Shown piece by piece: positions 47,383 to 59,510 of a stretch of DNA of 64,000 nucleotides. Where the stretch lies: the NCBI GenBank assembly GCA_034008185.1, contig CM067081.1, forward strand, positions 83,162,765-83,226,764, given 5' to 3'. Numbering within the stretch: position 1 is the stretch's first letter; every line of letters begins with the position of its first letter. Made by a program: the position numbers and the translations under genes. Under the pieces are notes generated by a model, which made no database searches, was not told the origin of the DNA, and saw only the letters and a list, made by a program, of their open reading frames with translations. The DNA is from Gorsachius magnificus. Lineage: Eukaryota; Chordata; Aves; Pelecaniformes; Ardeidae.

Positions 47383-50184
47383 AGAAAAATGCATCAGAAC
47401 ATTTCACATAAATCATTTTAACTGTTTCTGTGAACAAGGAACAAAGATGTTTCTGTCCAAGCTTAAAAACATCCAGCAACATTGTCTTCAAGCAACAGTC
47501 CTTCCCCAGTTCTTGGGACTCAGACATGCATTTTGCCATCTTCTGAAAAAAGCCCTAATTGTAGCCAAGCTGTCTGTGAAGAATTGCAGGCTGCAGAAGG
47601 TTGAAGGGTAGCATGATCAAAATGCCAGAATGCTTTTGGCAGAACAAGCTGTATCATGAAACCAAAATGTTTCATCGAGAGTTGAGGTCCTGCACAGCTC
47701 TGCAGAAATGCCGCACTAGTCTGTAGCACCGCACTCTGGCTAGGCAATCCCTCCTCCGGCCAATCTCACCACAGTGCTGCAAAGTGCCATAACCTGGGCA
47801 AAACCTAATCCAAGCCATCCCTTTTTGGAATATGCATCTGACACCAGAGTTTGGAAGGGTATAGTTCAGGTTTCCTCATTTTCATGCAAGCTGGTTTTGT
47901 CTTGAGTAGAAATTCTCCTGGTTTCCATTATTTCATATGACTGAGAGCTTCTGATTCCCTGCAGCACCTGCAGCTCCAATGGTAGTTCAGCCATAAGACA
48001 CCGCATTCTATTTGGGCTGGAGAAGTCTCATTCTTGAACATAACCAGAGGGTTGCTTGCAGAGACTTGAGTTTCATTGGAGAGAGGAAGCCATCACTCCA
48101 AAACCTGAGAGGAAATTGGCTGGGCATTGGCCAGTGCTGGTCCGGCCAGCTGGAACTGAGGGACATCAGCCCAATATCAGCAGAAAAGTGCAGATCACAG
48201 AAATTGGCCGGTTGGGGGGATGGATGCATCTGGCTGAGGCTGTCGGCTTTGCTCAAGGTAGCAGAATATTAGGCTGCATATTTAGGATCTGCGAACATTT
48301 ACTTGTGATGCTGGGAAACATGCATAGCTTATCCTGGGGGTCTCCTTCTGGTATTACTTTGTGACATCCGCTGTGCGTATACCCTGCTTACATCGAAATG
48401 TTCGGGTAGCCAATTCAAGCTCTCAAAAGTTAGGAAATGCCAAAATCCACACAATTCTCCTTCACCTCTCTCATGCTTGGGGTCATGTTGTCTTTTACTG
48501 CCTACACATCAACCAAAGCATTAATTAGTTCAAGCTATGCAAATTGTTTTAAAAAGCTAAAAAGCCTGGTTTGCAATTTAAAATGGGATCCAGATGCCCT
48601 CATCACTTCAAGAGAGGAAAAAAAAGGCATTAAGTGGTAACTGGTTTTTTTGTGTTACATGGCACATATCCAAGTCGAACTTGCATGTAAAAATAAACCT
48701 CATGAGTTCATTGTTCTGAACTTACAGCCAAATGTCCTGTTTGTCTTCTGTAGAGTTAAATGTTTTGTGACTAAGCTGTCTAAAACATACTTTTCAAAAA
48801 AACCCAGTAACAGTAACTAGTGAAATCCAAATAATATAATGATTTATTTCTTTGTATACTTTTAGCCATTGCACAACCTTTGGATCTTCTGATAGGATTC
48901 ATTTGAAAATAGCCTAAACATTCATTTATTTCTCCGTTCCCATAGAAACTCTGACAACAATGATTCATTTCTAAGAATTATGAAGTCCCTGACCATGCAA
49001 TTCATACCATTTTTCTCCACAAGGCTCCAGTAGCTAGCACATTGTACTGCAAAGAAAGCTCACCTGAAGGACAGATTATCTATTTCTGTTTGTCAGCTTC
49101 ACTTTCTTGGAAACGGGCAGCCTTGCTTTTTCACCACAGGTGATTTGCAAAAAGACCTAAGCGTCACAAGTGGTACGTTCTGCCGTGGTGAGGAAAGAAT
49201 CAGATTTGCTCTGCCAAACTGGAAGCACATGGGATGAACGCAACCCTGCTGCAAACGGGGAGGGACCTTGCAGCCTAGCACAGCAACTGTCTTGTATGCC
49301 CACGAGAAGGGACAACACACCAGCTGGGATGGTGTGAGGGGGGAAAGGCCCTGACCGCCTGTCTCCTGACCCAGGTTGGTCCTTGCCTGACTTTTAGTAC
49401 AGTGTACAGAAGACCCTGTCTATGTAATTAATGCTTCACATTCAAAATTTCTCTGGAATTTCAGCTTCCAGACCTTTTCAGTCCTTAGCCTCTGTGCCAA
49501 GACCATCAACAGAGGTGACAGTTGCAGTAATTTTGATAGTACTTTGGTGTTCGAGCACTTGCTCAGTGAAGCTGCCTAAGAAAATCAGCTCCCTTCCATG
49601 GCAGGACAGCTGAGAGACATCACTTACCTCCTCAGCAACACAGTGCTTGCTAAAGGAAACACAATGAAGGGCTCCTCTGGCAGGAAGAGGTGAGGTAGGT
49701 GCAGCTCATGAGGATTTTTGCACCCTCAGAATTGCAACACAAGAACAGAAAAAGATACACCAGCTCCACTATCTCGCACAGTCATTTCCGTCATAAGGAT
49801 GCGGTATCAACTGCTGCCTGCCAAGTGACCATCAAGCTGTTCTGCAGCACCAAAGACCAGCCCTGCCAGAGACATTCATAAAGAAATACCCAGAAGTTTA
49901 AAATGGTTCCCAAGCTGCATGGACAAGTCAATAAACAGTTATCTTTGATTTCCAGATTACACCAGAGAGTAATCTGGAAATTGGATGATGAAAGGGAAAG
50001 TCTCACAGGGTCAACTGATTCCCTTCCAGCTACAAGGGTAGAAAACAGATACTGGTCTTCCTTCATAGAGCAATGGGGCAGCCCTGCTGCAACCCCATCA
50101 AATCAAATGACCGGACCCATGGCAACTTCAAAGGTTTCATTTTTAAATGACTGCAACAGAAAATTCAGTCATATGAAAGGGAAA

Positions 50185-50206
50185 AATAAATAATAAATAA
50201 ATAAAA
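50185..50206. repeat. (AAAT)n microsatellite
   Basis: Five imperfect AAAT/AATA units. It is too short to be strongly unstable. Confidence 0.75.
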
Positions 50207-50844
50207 TTTAAACCCCCCTATCATTTGGTAATGATGTTCATTTAGGTAATGCTACATTTAAGCATTTTGTATCCACACTAAAGTACATTTGTGGCTTTCG
50301 TATAAACATGCTAGAGAGTTGTGGGTAATAAATGATTAGTAAATCCTGTACCCATTTACAGATGCATTAGAAAACTAATCTGCCGGTGTAATAGACACTA
50401 AAATGGCACTTGCAGAGATTTCTCCCACCCTCAAAATCCGTAAATGCAGTCAGGGTGGCAGCTCTCAGTTTGCACCATGGCCTACAAGTTCTGGTGGGAT
50501 TGTCCTGCCAGTAGCCGTCAGCAGGGCGAGGTGAGGAGGGCAAGGGACAAGGGGCACCAGTGGAGTTCGTCACCCAACATGAGATTGAGCATACACCAAG
50601 CACAACAAGTTCCTAATGAGTATGTACAGCTCTGCCTGCACGGTTAGTCAGACTAGTAAAAACCACCCGGCAAGAAGTATATTCAAGATCAAGAGCAGAA
50701 CTGAACAGTGAGCTCTCTTATGAATGATGCATAGAAGTGTTCTGGAGCAGCTTTTGCTCTTGCTATTATTAGGCCTTACTCATGTACCATTTAGGTGTAC
50801 AAAGTAATTTACAGCCGGCAGGATTTGTCAAACACAACGTAATT

Positions 50845-50990
50845 CCCGTCACGTGGTGCTGAGAGCACAGGATCGGTGGCAGTTTCAGCACAGTAACAAC
50901 ACCCCCCGAAGGCACCGCCTTGGCTCGGGGCTCTGACACACGATCGCGCCGCCCTGCCCATCACAGCAGATCGCGTGGGTCAGGCAGCAG
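50845..50990. promoter_or_regulatory. dense CpG cluster
   Basis: About 13 CpGs fall in roughly 145 bp, by far the densest in the window, including ACACGATCGCGCCGCCC and CAGATCGCGTGGG (two copies of GATCGCG about 20 bp apart) and CCCGTCACGTGGTG (CRE-like CGTCACG overlapping the CACGTG E-box). In a methylated, CpG-depleted vertebrate genome this suggests an unmethylated regulatory element or a recent insertion. No TATA box, exon or donor is evident beside it. Confidence 0.35.
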
Positions 50991-51809
50991 GAAAGCATTT
51001 TCACTCAATGACCGAATGCAGAAAAGAAAAGCCCCATGGGTGTGATCCTGATGTTGTAAGAAAAGGTAACGTCCAAGTAGGAAGTATAATTTAAAGCATG
51101 AATGCTGTAATTTCTGTATCAGCAGTATAATTTAAACTCCTCGTGGACTGCAAACATTGAGTTTGTCTATGGTTAAAGCCAGGAGATGAAATGGAATAAG
51201 ATTAAATGGAGGGTAAGTTACTGACTAGGAATGTCCAACACGAACAAGGTATCTAACTAGTTTTGTGGTGTGATGATGTGGCAGCTTCTAGCATACCTTA
51301 GAAATCCCAAGCGAGGGTGTCTGAGACATCAGAAAACAGTTGCTCTCAGCTGAAAATACAGAGATTTTTTGTCCAGAACGTGGGCTGCTTGGCTGTATCT
51401 ACTATGGTATATCTATTACAGTGCCAAGGAACATTCCTGGTCCCTGAAACTTGATCAGCTGTATTGTTAATTTATTAGAACAGTTTCTGGCAAGCCTTTG
51501 GCACATCCTAAATATCACCAGTCCACAGACGTGGTTTGGGAGTTAGCACAGCCCAGAGACCATTCCCAGCTGCCTGCCTGCAGCCACTCTGTGCTGCAGG
51601 GGGGGAGAGAGTAATCCCGTGAAGGTGGCTCGTCCCCTGCCAAAATTAGTCCCGGGAGTGGTTTGTCTGGTGGTGAGGATATAGCCCTTGCATCCTGAGA
51701 ACAGTGAGCCAGCTGGGAAGAAGTGGGGCCAGATCAAGAAGTTTCATTTCAGATTTCCTTCTTGCCACCACTGGTTTTTTTCAGGGAGCCAAACCTCTAA
51801 GGAAGAATA

Positions 51810-52316
51810 GGTTCTGGAGCCCTCAGCACAAGAAGGACATGGAACTGTTGGAGCGGGTCCAGAGGAGGGCCACAAAAATGATCCAAGGGCTGGAGCACCT
51901 CTCCTGTGAGGACAGGCTGAGAGAGTTGGGCTTGTTCAGCCTGGAGAAGAGAAGGCTGCGGGGAGACCTGATTGTGGCCTTTCAATACCTAAAGGGGGCC
52001 TATAGGAAAGATGGGGAAAATCTTTTTAGTAGGGCCAGCTGTGACAGGACAAGGAGTAATGGTTTTAAACTAAAACAGGGTAGGTTTAGACTGGATATAA
52101 GGAAGAAATTCTTTACAACGAGGGTGGTGAAACACTGGAGCGGGTTGCCCAGAGAGGTAGTGGAGGCCCCATCCCTGGGAACATTCAAGGCCAGGTTGGA
52201 TGGGGCTCTGAGCAACCTGATCCAGTTAGCGGTGTCCCTGCTCACTGCAGGGGGGTTGGGCTAGATGGCCTCTAGGGGTCCCTTCCAACCCAAAACATTC
52301 TATGATTCTATGATTC
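51810..52316 (+). mobile_element. CR1 LINE, 5'-truncated, well preserved
   Basis: About 507 bp matching the CR1 3' end in plus orientation: the ORF2 tail, the short 3' UTR (GGCCTCTAGGGGTCCCTTCC) and the terminal ATTCTATGATTCTATGATTC repeats. The copy is close to consensus with an unbroken reading frame, so it is clearly younger than the two minus-strand copies. The 5' boundary is abrupt at GGTTCTGGAGCCCTCAGCAC, as expected from incomplete target-primed reverse transcription. No obvious target-site duplication is seen, which is usual for CR1. Confidence 0.95.
51812..52264 (+). pseudogene. CR1 ORF2 C-terminal remnant, frame open
   Basis: C-terminal tail (about 150 codons) of the CR1 ORF2 polyprotein, which in full-length elements carries endonuclease and reverse transcriptase domains and drives retrotransposition. 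The recognisable order is [55 protein letters not shown], then [20 protein letters not shown] and [12 protein letters not shown], all typical of the region after the RT domain. The catalytic domains are absent, so this fragment cannot function. The open frame extends upstream by chance to an ATG at 51704 in non-CR1 sequence. Confidence 0.9.
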
Positions 52317-53412
52317 ACCATTTTGGACTGTTGCGCTACCCTTGGAAGACAACACATTGATCACTTATGATTTAATCAAGTAAAGATGTTCGACTGAATG
52401 ATGCCACAGGAAATATTTGGACTTAATGTCTGTTAGTCATGCATAAGGAAAGTGCACAGAAGATGATACAGCCACACCTTTTTCCACTTCCTTTTTTGCA
52501 TCCAGCCGAGATCTGCCTGGTCTCTGGCACGTAATATAGGACAAAATATAACACACTCATGCAGTTGCTGAGAGGAGTCCATCAGGAAATTGTTCATTAA
52601 CATGATGCCAGTCTTTCGCAGGATAAGACTTGGTATGGCCAGTCCCTGAGTCCTGCGCCTCTCATGGAGTTGGCACATGGTGCCCCTTTATATGTTTCTG
52701 GTTGACATTGATTCAGCAGGAGTAGTTTGACAGAGCACGAGAAATCCAAAGCTCAGCCCACATGAGACAGAGCCACTGCCGACGGGCTTGGAAAAGAGCT
52801 CGAAGCTGGCAGGGTTTGCACTGACCAGCCAACCAAGACTGTGCATCTGCTCCCTGTTCATGGTTGACGGGTTTTTATTGCTTCTTATATCAACAAATGC
52901 TTTTAGTGGCAGCTTTAGCCACACCAGTGTTTTTTCACCTTTGCTTGATCAAAAAACTACAGGCTTTCCTTTCAGGTGTGGATCTTGCTAATGATGCCCA
53001 GGCTGTAGCCATCTCAAGAGAAGGTCACTGCAATATTTTTGGCCGAAGAGGGAGATACACATTGCATTAAAACTATCTGAAGATGGAAACTGGTTGGTGA
53101 TGGATGTCTTATCAGAAGCATGAAACCAGTGATCTGCAAGAGGGACCAATTACCCTTCCATATAAATTATTGCCTCTCTCTCCATTTGTGCTGCAGAAGG
53201 CTGAGCTGTAGATCTCAGACTACAGGCAGGCAGGGAGACCCAGCAGCAGGCTGCGATGCTGGAATTCAGCCTGCTGCTTTATCCCAAATCAGCCAGTTCA
53301 GTATATACAAATCTGGTGACCTTCAAAACATATAATTTCTGAGATTTGGATAGAGGTCAGGAAAAAAAAAAAAGAATGGGGAAGGATCTAAGGGAGAATG
53401 GGGTATGCTTAC

Positions 53413-53467
53413 CTGATCATCACTGGGGGCGGTGGGTTTAGGGTTCATCTTTGTAAGCGGTTGTCTT
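53413..53467 (-). other. exon-like 55-bp open segment with ATG, unproven
   Basis: On the minus strand a consensus donor ATCAG|GTAAGCATACC (GT complementary to 53411-53412) ends an open frame that contains an ATG in a fair context (ACAAAGATGA), giving MNPKPTAPSDDQ at the donor in phase 0. An acceptor-like TAAGCCAG lies at the other edge, behind a weak pyrimidine tract. Two CpGs fall within it. It could be a first coding exon or chance. The peptide was not recognised. Confidence 0.2.
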
Positions 53468-53830
53468 CTGGCTTAGAACTGTGTACAAGTCTTTAAGGGA
53501 TGAGAGGAAATTCAAATGACAGTAGAGATTAAGAGAGGTACAGACTTTTTTTTTAAATTCTGTTTAAATACAGGGACAACAACAAAAACAGCTGGGGCCA
53601 CTCTAGAGGACGTACCAGACTGCAACAGGGGAAGGGCAGTAGTTTCCCAAGAGTTCCTTCTGTTCTCTTAGGAAACACTGTTCAATGTCCTTGGAGGAGA
53701 GACACTAGTGGCTGCAGAGCAGCAGATGGTTTGAGCTGGATGGACAGATGAGCAGGGATGCGCCTAGCAGAGGCCGGCTGCTGCAGCAGTACAGCAACAT
53801 CCCCCAGCCTCAGCGCTGTTACATGCTGCA

Positions 53831-53879
53831 GTGCACACGTGTGTGCACTCACACACACACACACACACACAAACACACA
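53831..53879. repeat. (CA)n microsatellite with flanking near-palindrome
   Basis: A near-palindromic GTGCACACGTGTGTGCAC runs almost directly into about 14 CA units, with one CAAACA interruption at the end. The whole 49 bp is almost fully alternating purine-pyrimidine, a strong Z-DNA candidate, and the first part contains a CACGTG E-box core. Confidence 0.9.
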
Positions 53880-55369
53880 AGCAGCAAAGCTATGGTATGC
53901 TCACAGTGTCTCGTACTTCAGCGGACCAACCCTCGAGCAAGAAAGGATACCAACCAACCATGCAGCGAGGTTGCTGAAAGCTGTTGGGGTTGTTTGATGC
54001 CCACCCTGGTGCCTGGGCATTCCTTTCAGATGCAAGGGCTCGGGGCAAATACTGAACTTGGCATGTGGAGAGTGAAGAGAGAGGATTCAAACACTCATAT
54101 CTGTGCTCAGGGACCAGGCGTGGCTTTAGGGTAAAACATAAAATAATGAAGAAAGAGCTATTTTAAAAGCAAAGCTCTCATTGACTCATTTTCATCTGTC
54201 CATCCTGTTCTTTCCTAATTACTTCATCTTTTCCAATCAGTGGGGACTAGATACGTAAATAAAGTCTTTGGGCTGGAACTGATAACTAGCTTGCCAAACA
54301 GATTTGGATGAAGGCTTTTTTAGGCACATTGTAAATATAGAATTGCTGCAAATAAGCCACAGGAAGGACTTTTAGGGTCACTTTCCTCTTGCCACCCTTC
54401 CCCTTTCACATAGCAAGATGTGACGTTTGTTCTCCTTGTATCCAGGGCACAAGCAGCCGGGGACTTTCCATGGAAGTCCCCTCCACAAGGCACACAGCAC
54501 AATTCCGAGGCTTGGGCAGGCAGCAACGAGCAGCGTCCCGGGGCAGCTGCAAGGGTTATTGGATTTTTCAGAGCATGGCAGAGGAGCATTACCACAACGG
54601 GGTCACCATGTCACTGATGACCACAAGAAGTAAAATACAGCAATTTAGTAAATTATCTGTACTCCAGGATAACCAAAACCACATTTTCATTTAACGTATT
54701 CCCTGAACTCTCTAATTGCTCCTCTGCAGCTTTTTACTAGAATAAACACTTTTGTTAGTAATGTAAAGGAAACAATCTGTCTTTGGGTGTGCTTTTTTGT
54801 TTTCTTCCAAAGGCCGTCTACAGGGAGGAATTAGCCTGATCCAGAGCTAAACGGTGCCCCCATTTGCAACAGTGCAACCCCACTGACTCCAGAAGGCTTT
54901 GATTTCCCCACCTCCCCCACGCAGGAAGACTGGAATAAATGATTCAAAATTCCAGCCTCCCTCTTTCCTTTCCACTGGTGTGGGAGAAATGGGGCTTGAA
55001 GTGGACAGAGCACTCACTGCTCTTCTGGAGCTGTGAGACTGAGAAAAGAAGGGAAGGGAAAGGTTAGAAATGCACTCATGGCGAGGGTCCATATAAATTA
55101 GAATCTGGGAATTAAGAAGCATTCACTGGCTGTCACAAACTTTGTCTCCGATGGGGGTTTTCCCCCCCTGACGCACAAAGACAGTAACATTGGTCAATAA
55201 TTTAGCCTAGGTATTGCAGATGACTGACAGCACGTGCCTTTGCCCAGAAAAGCAAAGAGTGCCAGCATTACTGCATATCCTTTTAGGTGATCAGTGGAGT
55301 GGTTCAAACAGCTAGGATTGCCTATGGATGGGGAGAGGATCGTATGTTCAGAAACAAAGTTAGCCACAC

Positions 55370-55735
55370 CTTAAGATCAAGTAGGTCCATTATATGCTAA
55401 TTAAAACACTAAAATATATTGTGACCTTCATGTAATGTTTCCCTATTTATATCCACTACTGTAGAATTTGTTGAATTCTATATAAAATATTACTAGGACA
55501 GTTTCTGATTAATTACTAATACGTTGTAATAAAAACCTGCTGATAGCCTATATTGGGCTTTCTGTTATTAACAATTAAACAGGAAAGCTTCTCTCTCATC
55601 CCATTGGAACTGAGGGCCAAATCGAGCTTCAGAGGTTCCTGTTCATGTTCCTGTTTTGTTCTCTCATTGCTCCTAGCTTTATTAAAATAATTTTCTTAGG
55701 CAAGTGCTACTGTAAATGTTTTTATAGATACCGCT
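55370..55735. promoter_or_regulatory. candidate AT-rich conserved regulatory block
   Basis: It contains many homeodomain, POU and forkhead-like words: GCTAATTAAAACAC, CTGATTAATTACTAATAC, TATTAACAATTAAACAGG and TATTAAAATAATTTTC. It is long, repeat-free and free of homopolymers, which resembles vertebrate developmental non-coding elements. It sits directly beside the CpG-enriched patch at 55905-56430. This is inferred from motif content only. Confidence 0.22.
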
Positions 55736-55904
55736 AATGACTCATGATCATCCCTCCCAAGGACCTGGCTGTACCTTTACTGGCATTGCAAGAGAACTCC
55801 AAGGCAACTGAAAAACAAAACCAAGACGGGAAAAATAACCAAGTTCTGATCATTTCCAGTCTGCTTTGATTTTCCTTCTTTTTGCATTTATCAGAGGACT
55901 GGTA

Positions 55905-56430
55905 TATACCTCTGCCGAAGGGGAGATTTGCTGTGGGTGGAACGAACGTAAGCAGGCGGGGACGGGGATAAGGTACATGCAGCATCTGCTCCCAACATGA
56001 AGCCAACCTTCTGGCCCCTCGGCAAGACTGCTTTCTTACATCCACGCTCACCGCAGTGAGACCTGAAGTCTCTGTGAGGATGTGCCACGGTGGGACTGCT
56101 TCCTCCATCTGACCCTCACTGAACACAGCTATAGGTAAGGAGGTTTAAAATGCAGCATGGTCCATAACCAGTTTCCTTCCAAAATGAACTGACTGAGGCA
56201 TTTATTTTCAGCTATATGATGCCTCTGTAAGCGAGCACGCTGGGAAGCAGACACCATAAGCAAGAGAAGAGAGAGATGGAGAACGGGGTAAAGAGAGCTT
56301 GGGAAATGGGAGTTTGGAAAGGAAGGGAGATGCAGAGTGAGAGAATCATGTGGGAAAACTGCCTGCCATTTCTCCGAGAGATGGATGCTGCTCAGCGACA
56401 GCGCTGATCCTCATGCGAGCGGGCAATGCA
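55905..56430. promoter_or_regulatory. CpG-enriched patch with donor-like site
   Basis: By eye, about 18 CpGs fall in 525 bp, in two groups (GGAACGAACGTAAGCAGGCG near 55940 and CAGCGACAGCGCTGATCC near 56393) within CpG-poor DNA. A plus-strand donor-like CTATAG|GTAAGG lies at 56134. Together these could mark the 5' end of a non-coding transcript. No TATA box or convincing ORF was seen. Confidence 0.22.
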
Positions 56431-59394
56431 CTTATTGCTCACTGAAGGAATCTGTCATCAAGCAGGCAAATATGGAAAAAAACCCACAAAACTTTGTACC
56501 TTTTTTTTTTTTGTCTGTGGGGTTTTTGGGGTTTTTTTGAACAACCGTGTCAGGGCCCTTGCCTGCAGGCTATTGTTGTCCACAGTAACTCTCCATCTGT
56601 CTCAGATGCACAGAGGGAAGAAACCACATTCATCATTATTGATTACTTTTGGTCTTGAAGGGCTTTGTAATGGAAAGGCTGATGTCAGTGAAAGACAATA
56701 GATATGGTGAGACCTTCCCCAGGCTTCTTTGTTTAGGCTCAGCGGGTGCCTCAGGCACTTTGTGTATGTGTCTAAACCAAACATCAGTCAGAAACCTGCC
56801 ATGTCCATGGGATACAAAAAGCTGGTATCTCAATGCGTGAGAGAATTTCACAGCCAGGGTCAAGTTTACTTTGAAGACTATGTTGTGAGGGGAGAAATGC
56901 CTTGGATTTTTAACAGGACAAAATTCAGAGTTGCTCATTTCTAGGGTCTCAGATTGTCTTGAAACTAGAGACAGGATCCAGAGCTGTGTTGCAGCTGGGA
57001 CTTTTACATTATGAACTCTCACGAACACTGGAAATCACGTATACTCACTGCTTAGTTGTAAATCTTCCCCATAAAATCAGTGGGCAAAACTACTCCTGTT
57101 GAGAAAACTCACAATACTTCAGCCTATAGGAACATCCTGGGATACAGAAAGCTGATATGTAAAACTAAAATGCTGTACCAGTACCCATTTCTGTTGACAT
57201 TTTCATGCCATCTACTGTAAGAACCTAGAGAACAGCCATGGCTAGATTCCCTGCATTGTAAACTGATGCAGAATCAAGGTTAAAAGGCTTTACCTTTTGC
57301 TGTTTTGCTTCCAAAACAATTACAAAAATTAATTGATTTTGGGAAGGCAAAGTGAGTGAGAAGTGGGAACAAATATTTAGAAACATATAGAGAGATTAAG
57401 CAAAGAGTTTTCTTGCATAAATTGTTTTCTTTCCTTTTCCCCCCCCTCATTGTTCTTTATATAAATAAGCCCAGCACATGTAACTCCATTTAACTTCATG
57501 ATCAGTGAAAGCTTTTAACCATTGCCTTCTTTTTGTTTCTGATTTTATCTGAAAATAAAACATAATATTTTGCTATCTTGACATTTCAGCTTAGACAACA
57601 GAAAGCTCCAAAGGAGATCCAACAGTAATAAGCAGTAATGGATAACTCTCTGTCTTGTATTTCTCTGCAAAGAAATACAAATCATGTACTGAGAAATACA
57701 GATCTAGCTCTTGCACACTTCTAAATTATCAGACTGTGATCATGTGAGCAGCTTGAGCTACTTACACAGGAACTAGAGGAAATGTGGAAAAAAAAAAAAG
57801 CAAGCTGAAGATGGTAACTTAAAGACCTACCTTAAGTCTACCTGAAGGTCAGTCAACTAAAAAGCTGTCTGTGGAGTAAAACAGGCTCTCAGTCAAGAGG
57901 AAAAAGCTGTAGTAGAAGTTGTATTGGCTTTTTGGGGAGTTGCACCTTCCAAGATTAATTTCTGAACTATATCAGTTCACTGAAAAAGTCAGGTTTTCGA
58001 AGACTGCACCACCACTCCCAGCAGAATATTAGAAAAACTTAAGTAAACAGTGTTTTACTAACACCAGCTCCATGATTCAAAATCTGTCCAGCTGGATTCA
58101 TCAGATGTTATAAAGGCTTATCGGCTTATCTCACAGACCGACCAGCAAAATTCCTGTGTTGGAGTGACCGGCTCCCTCACGGGAGGTTCTTAGACCCTCA
58201 CTGGCCTCGCATTCAGACGAGGGATGCACCCGCCTCTCAGAAGACAAAGAGATCTGAAAAAATGGAAAAAATGTTAGGTAGTTTGGTAGCTGTTTAACAG
58301 TGTTCATAGAGGGCATTCTCCTCTGTGACACTGTCTGTGCTATGTTTGGCCAAGTACTCCCACTTGCATAAACCCCATGGTAGTGGCTAAAGCAGTATAA
58401 GGAATAAGCCATGGCCCTGTCTTTAAGCTTAGCCATTCCTCTTTACTCCAAAGTGCTTTGCACTACTCTCACTGTAAAACTTTCTCAGAAGAGCAGTGAA
58501 GCCAAGGACTCCCAGGGTAGCATTCAGATGTTGGCATCCAAGAAAGAAATCCATAAAAAAAATATCTCCCAAAGCCCATCTTTAATTGGAAGTCCATAAT
58601 GACAGGCATTTTTGCAACCATGCCTACCAAAAGCCATCTTGACTCTGCAGGCACCTTAGCACCTTGGGACCTGCAAGCTGTCACCCTCACTCCAAGTATA
58701 GTGAAGTTTCCAAGGTTTTCATTAGTAAATGAAACGGTGCATGGGAACATTTCTAGCCACTGGGATAGGTTTGTCTAGACTAAAACTCTGAGGATGGCCC
58801 ATGGCATGAGAGATGCCCACAGCAGCCAGCTTTCTCCCAAGCAATTCCTGAGCATGGTTTGGGAGTTGGAGGATCCGAGGGACCTTTCCCAATAGGCAGC
58901 GTGCAATGTGGTCACCCAGCTGCCAGGTAAAAAAAATTTGCTACCTTGGATGTGGGCTATTCTGCAGGCCAGTTGACTTCAGTGCCCAGGAAGATCTTCA
59001 ATCCATGTAATTTATTAATGCAAATCTAGCTGAAGGCAGCCCGATCCAGTATATCACTGGGTTTACCTCAGACTCGGTGGTAGTGATGTCAGTGCACTGA
59101 AGCCACATCAGCATGCAGGAAGGAGTGATAGATCGATAAAGTCAGGGGAAGAGAGTAAGTAAAAAAGCATCTGTATTTAGGCTGTTGCTTAGAGTTCTCC
59201 CATGGTTTGGTGAGTGGGTTCTTGTTCCCGTTGAGGAGTTGATTGTGCATTTTTATCTAATGACTCTTTAATGGATATATATTCCCCCGGAGCTGGAACA
59301 GGCAAACAGCTGTAATTGTGTCACGACATAACAAGCTCTGTGAAGCTTGATTTCCATTTGAAAGTGGAATTTTAGGATAAAAGGAAAACCTATA

Positions 59395-59510
59395 AAAAAA
59401 ATGAAAAAAAAAAAAAAAAAAAAGGGAATAAATAAATTAATTTTTAAAAAAAAAAGGCTAGTATATCCAAAAGAGCGGATAAAATTTGAAAAAAATTTAA
59501 AAAAAAATTC
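59395..59510. repeat. A-rich low-complexity tract
   Basis: Includes A20 at 59404-59423, A10 near 59446-59455, and several shorter A runs with AATAAATAAATTAATT between them. It could be mistaken for poly(A) signals and tails; no upstream transcript is recognised. Confidence 0.8.

Larger units (their letters stand above)
47383..51809. other. unique non-coding DNA, no gene recognised
   Basis: No gene recognised. Open frames of 60-102 codons occur on both strands without domain signatures. It contains a short (AAAT)n tract at 50185-50206, a dense CpG cluster at 50845-50990, and a GC-rich segment at 51540-51720 just before the CR1 copy that I could not classify. Confidence 0.65.
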
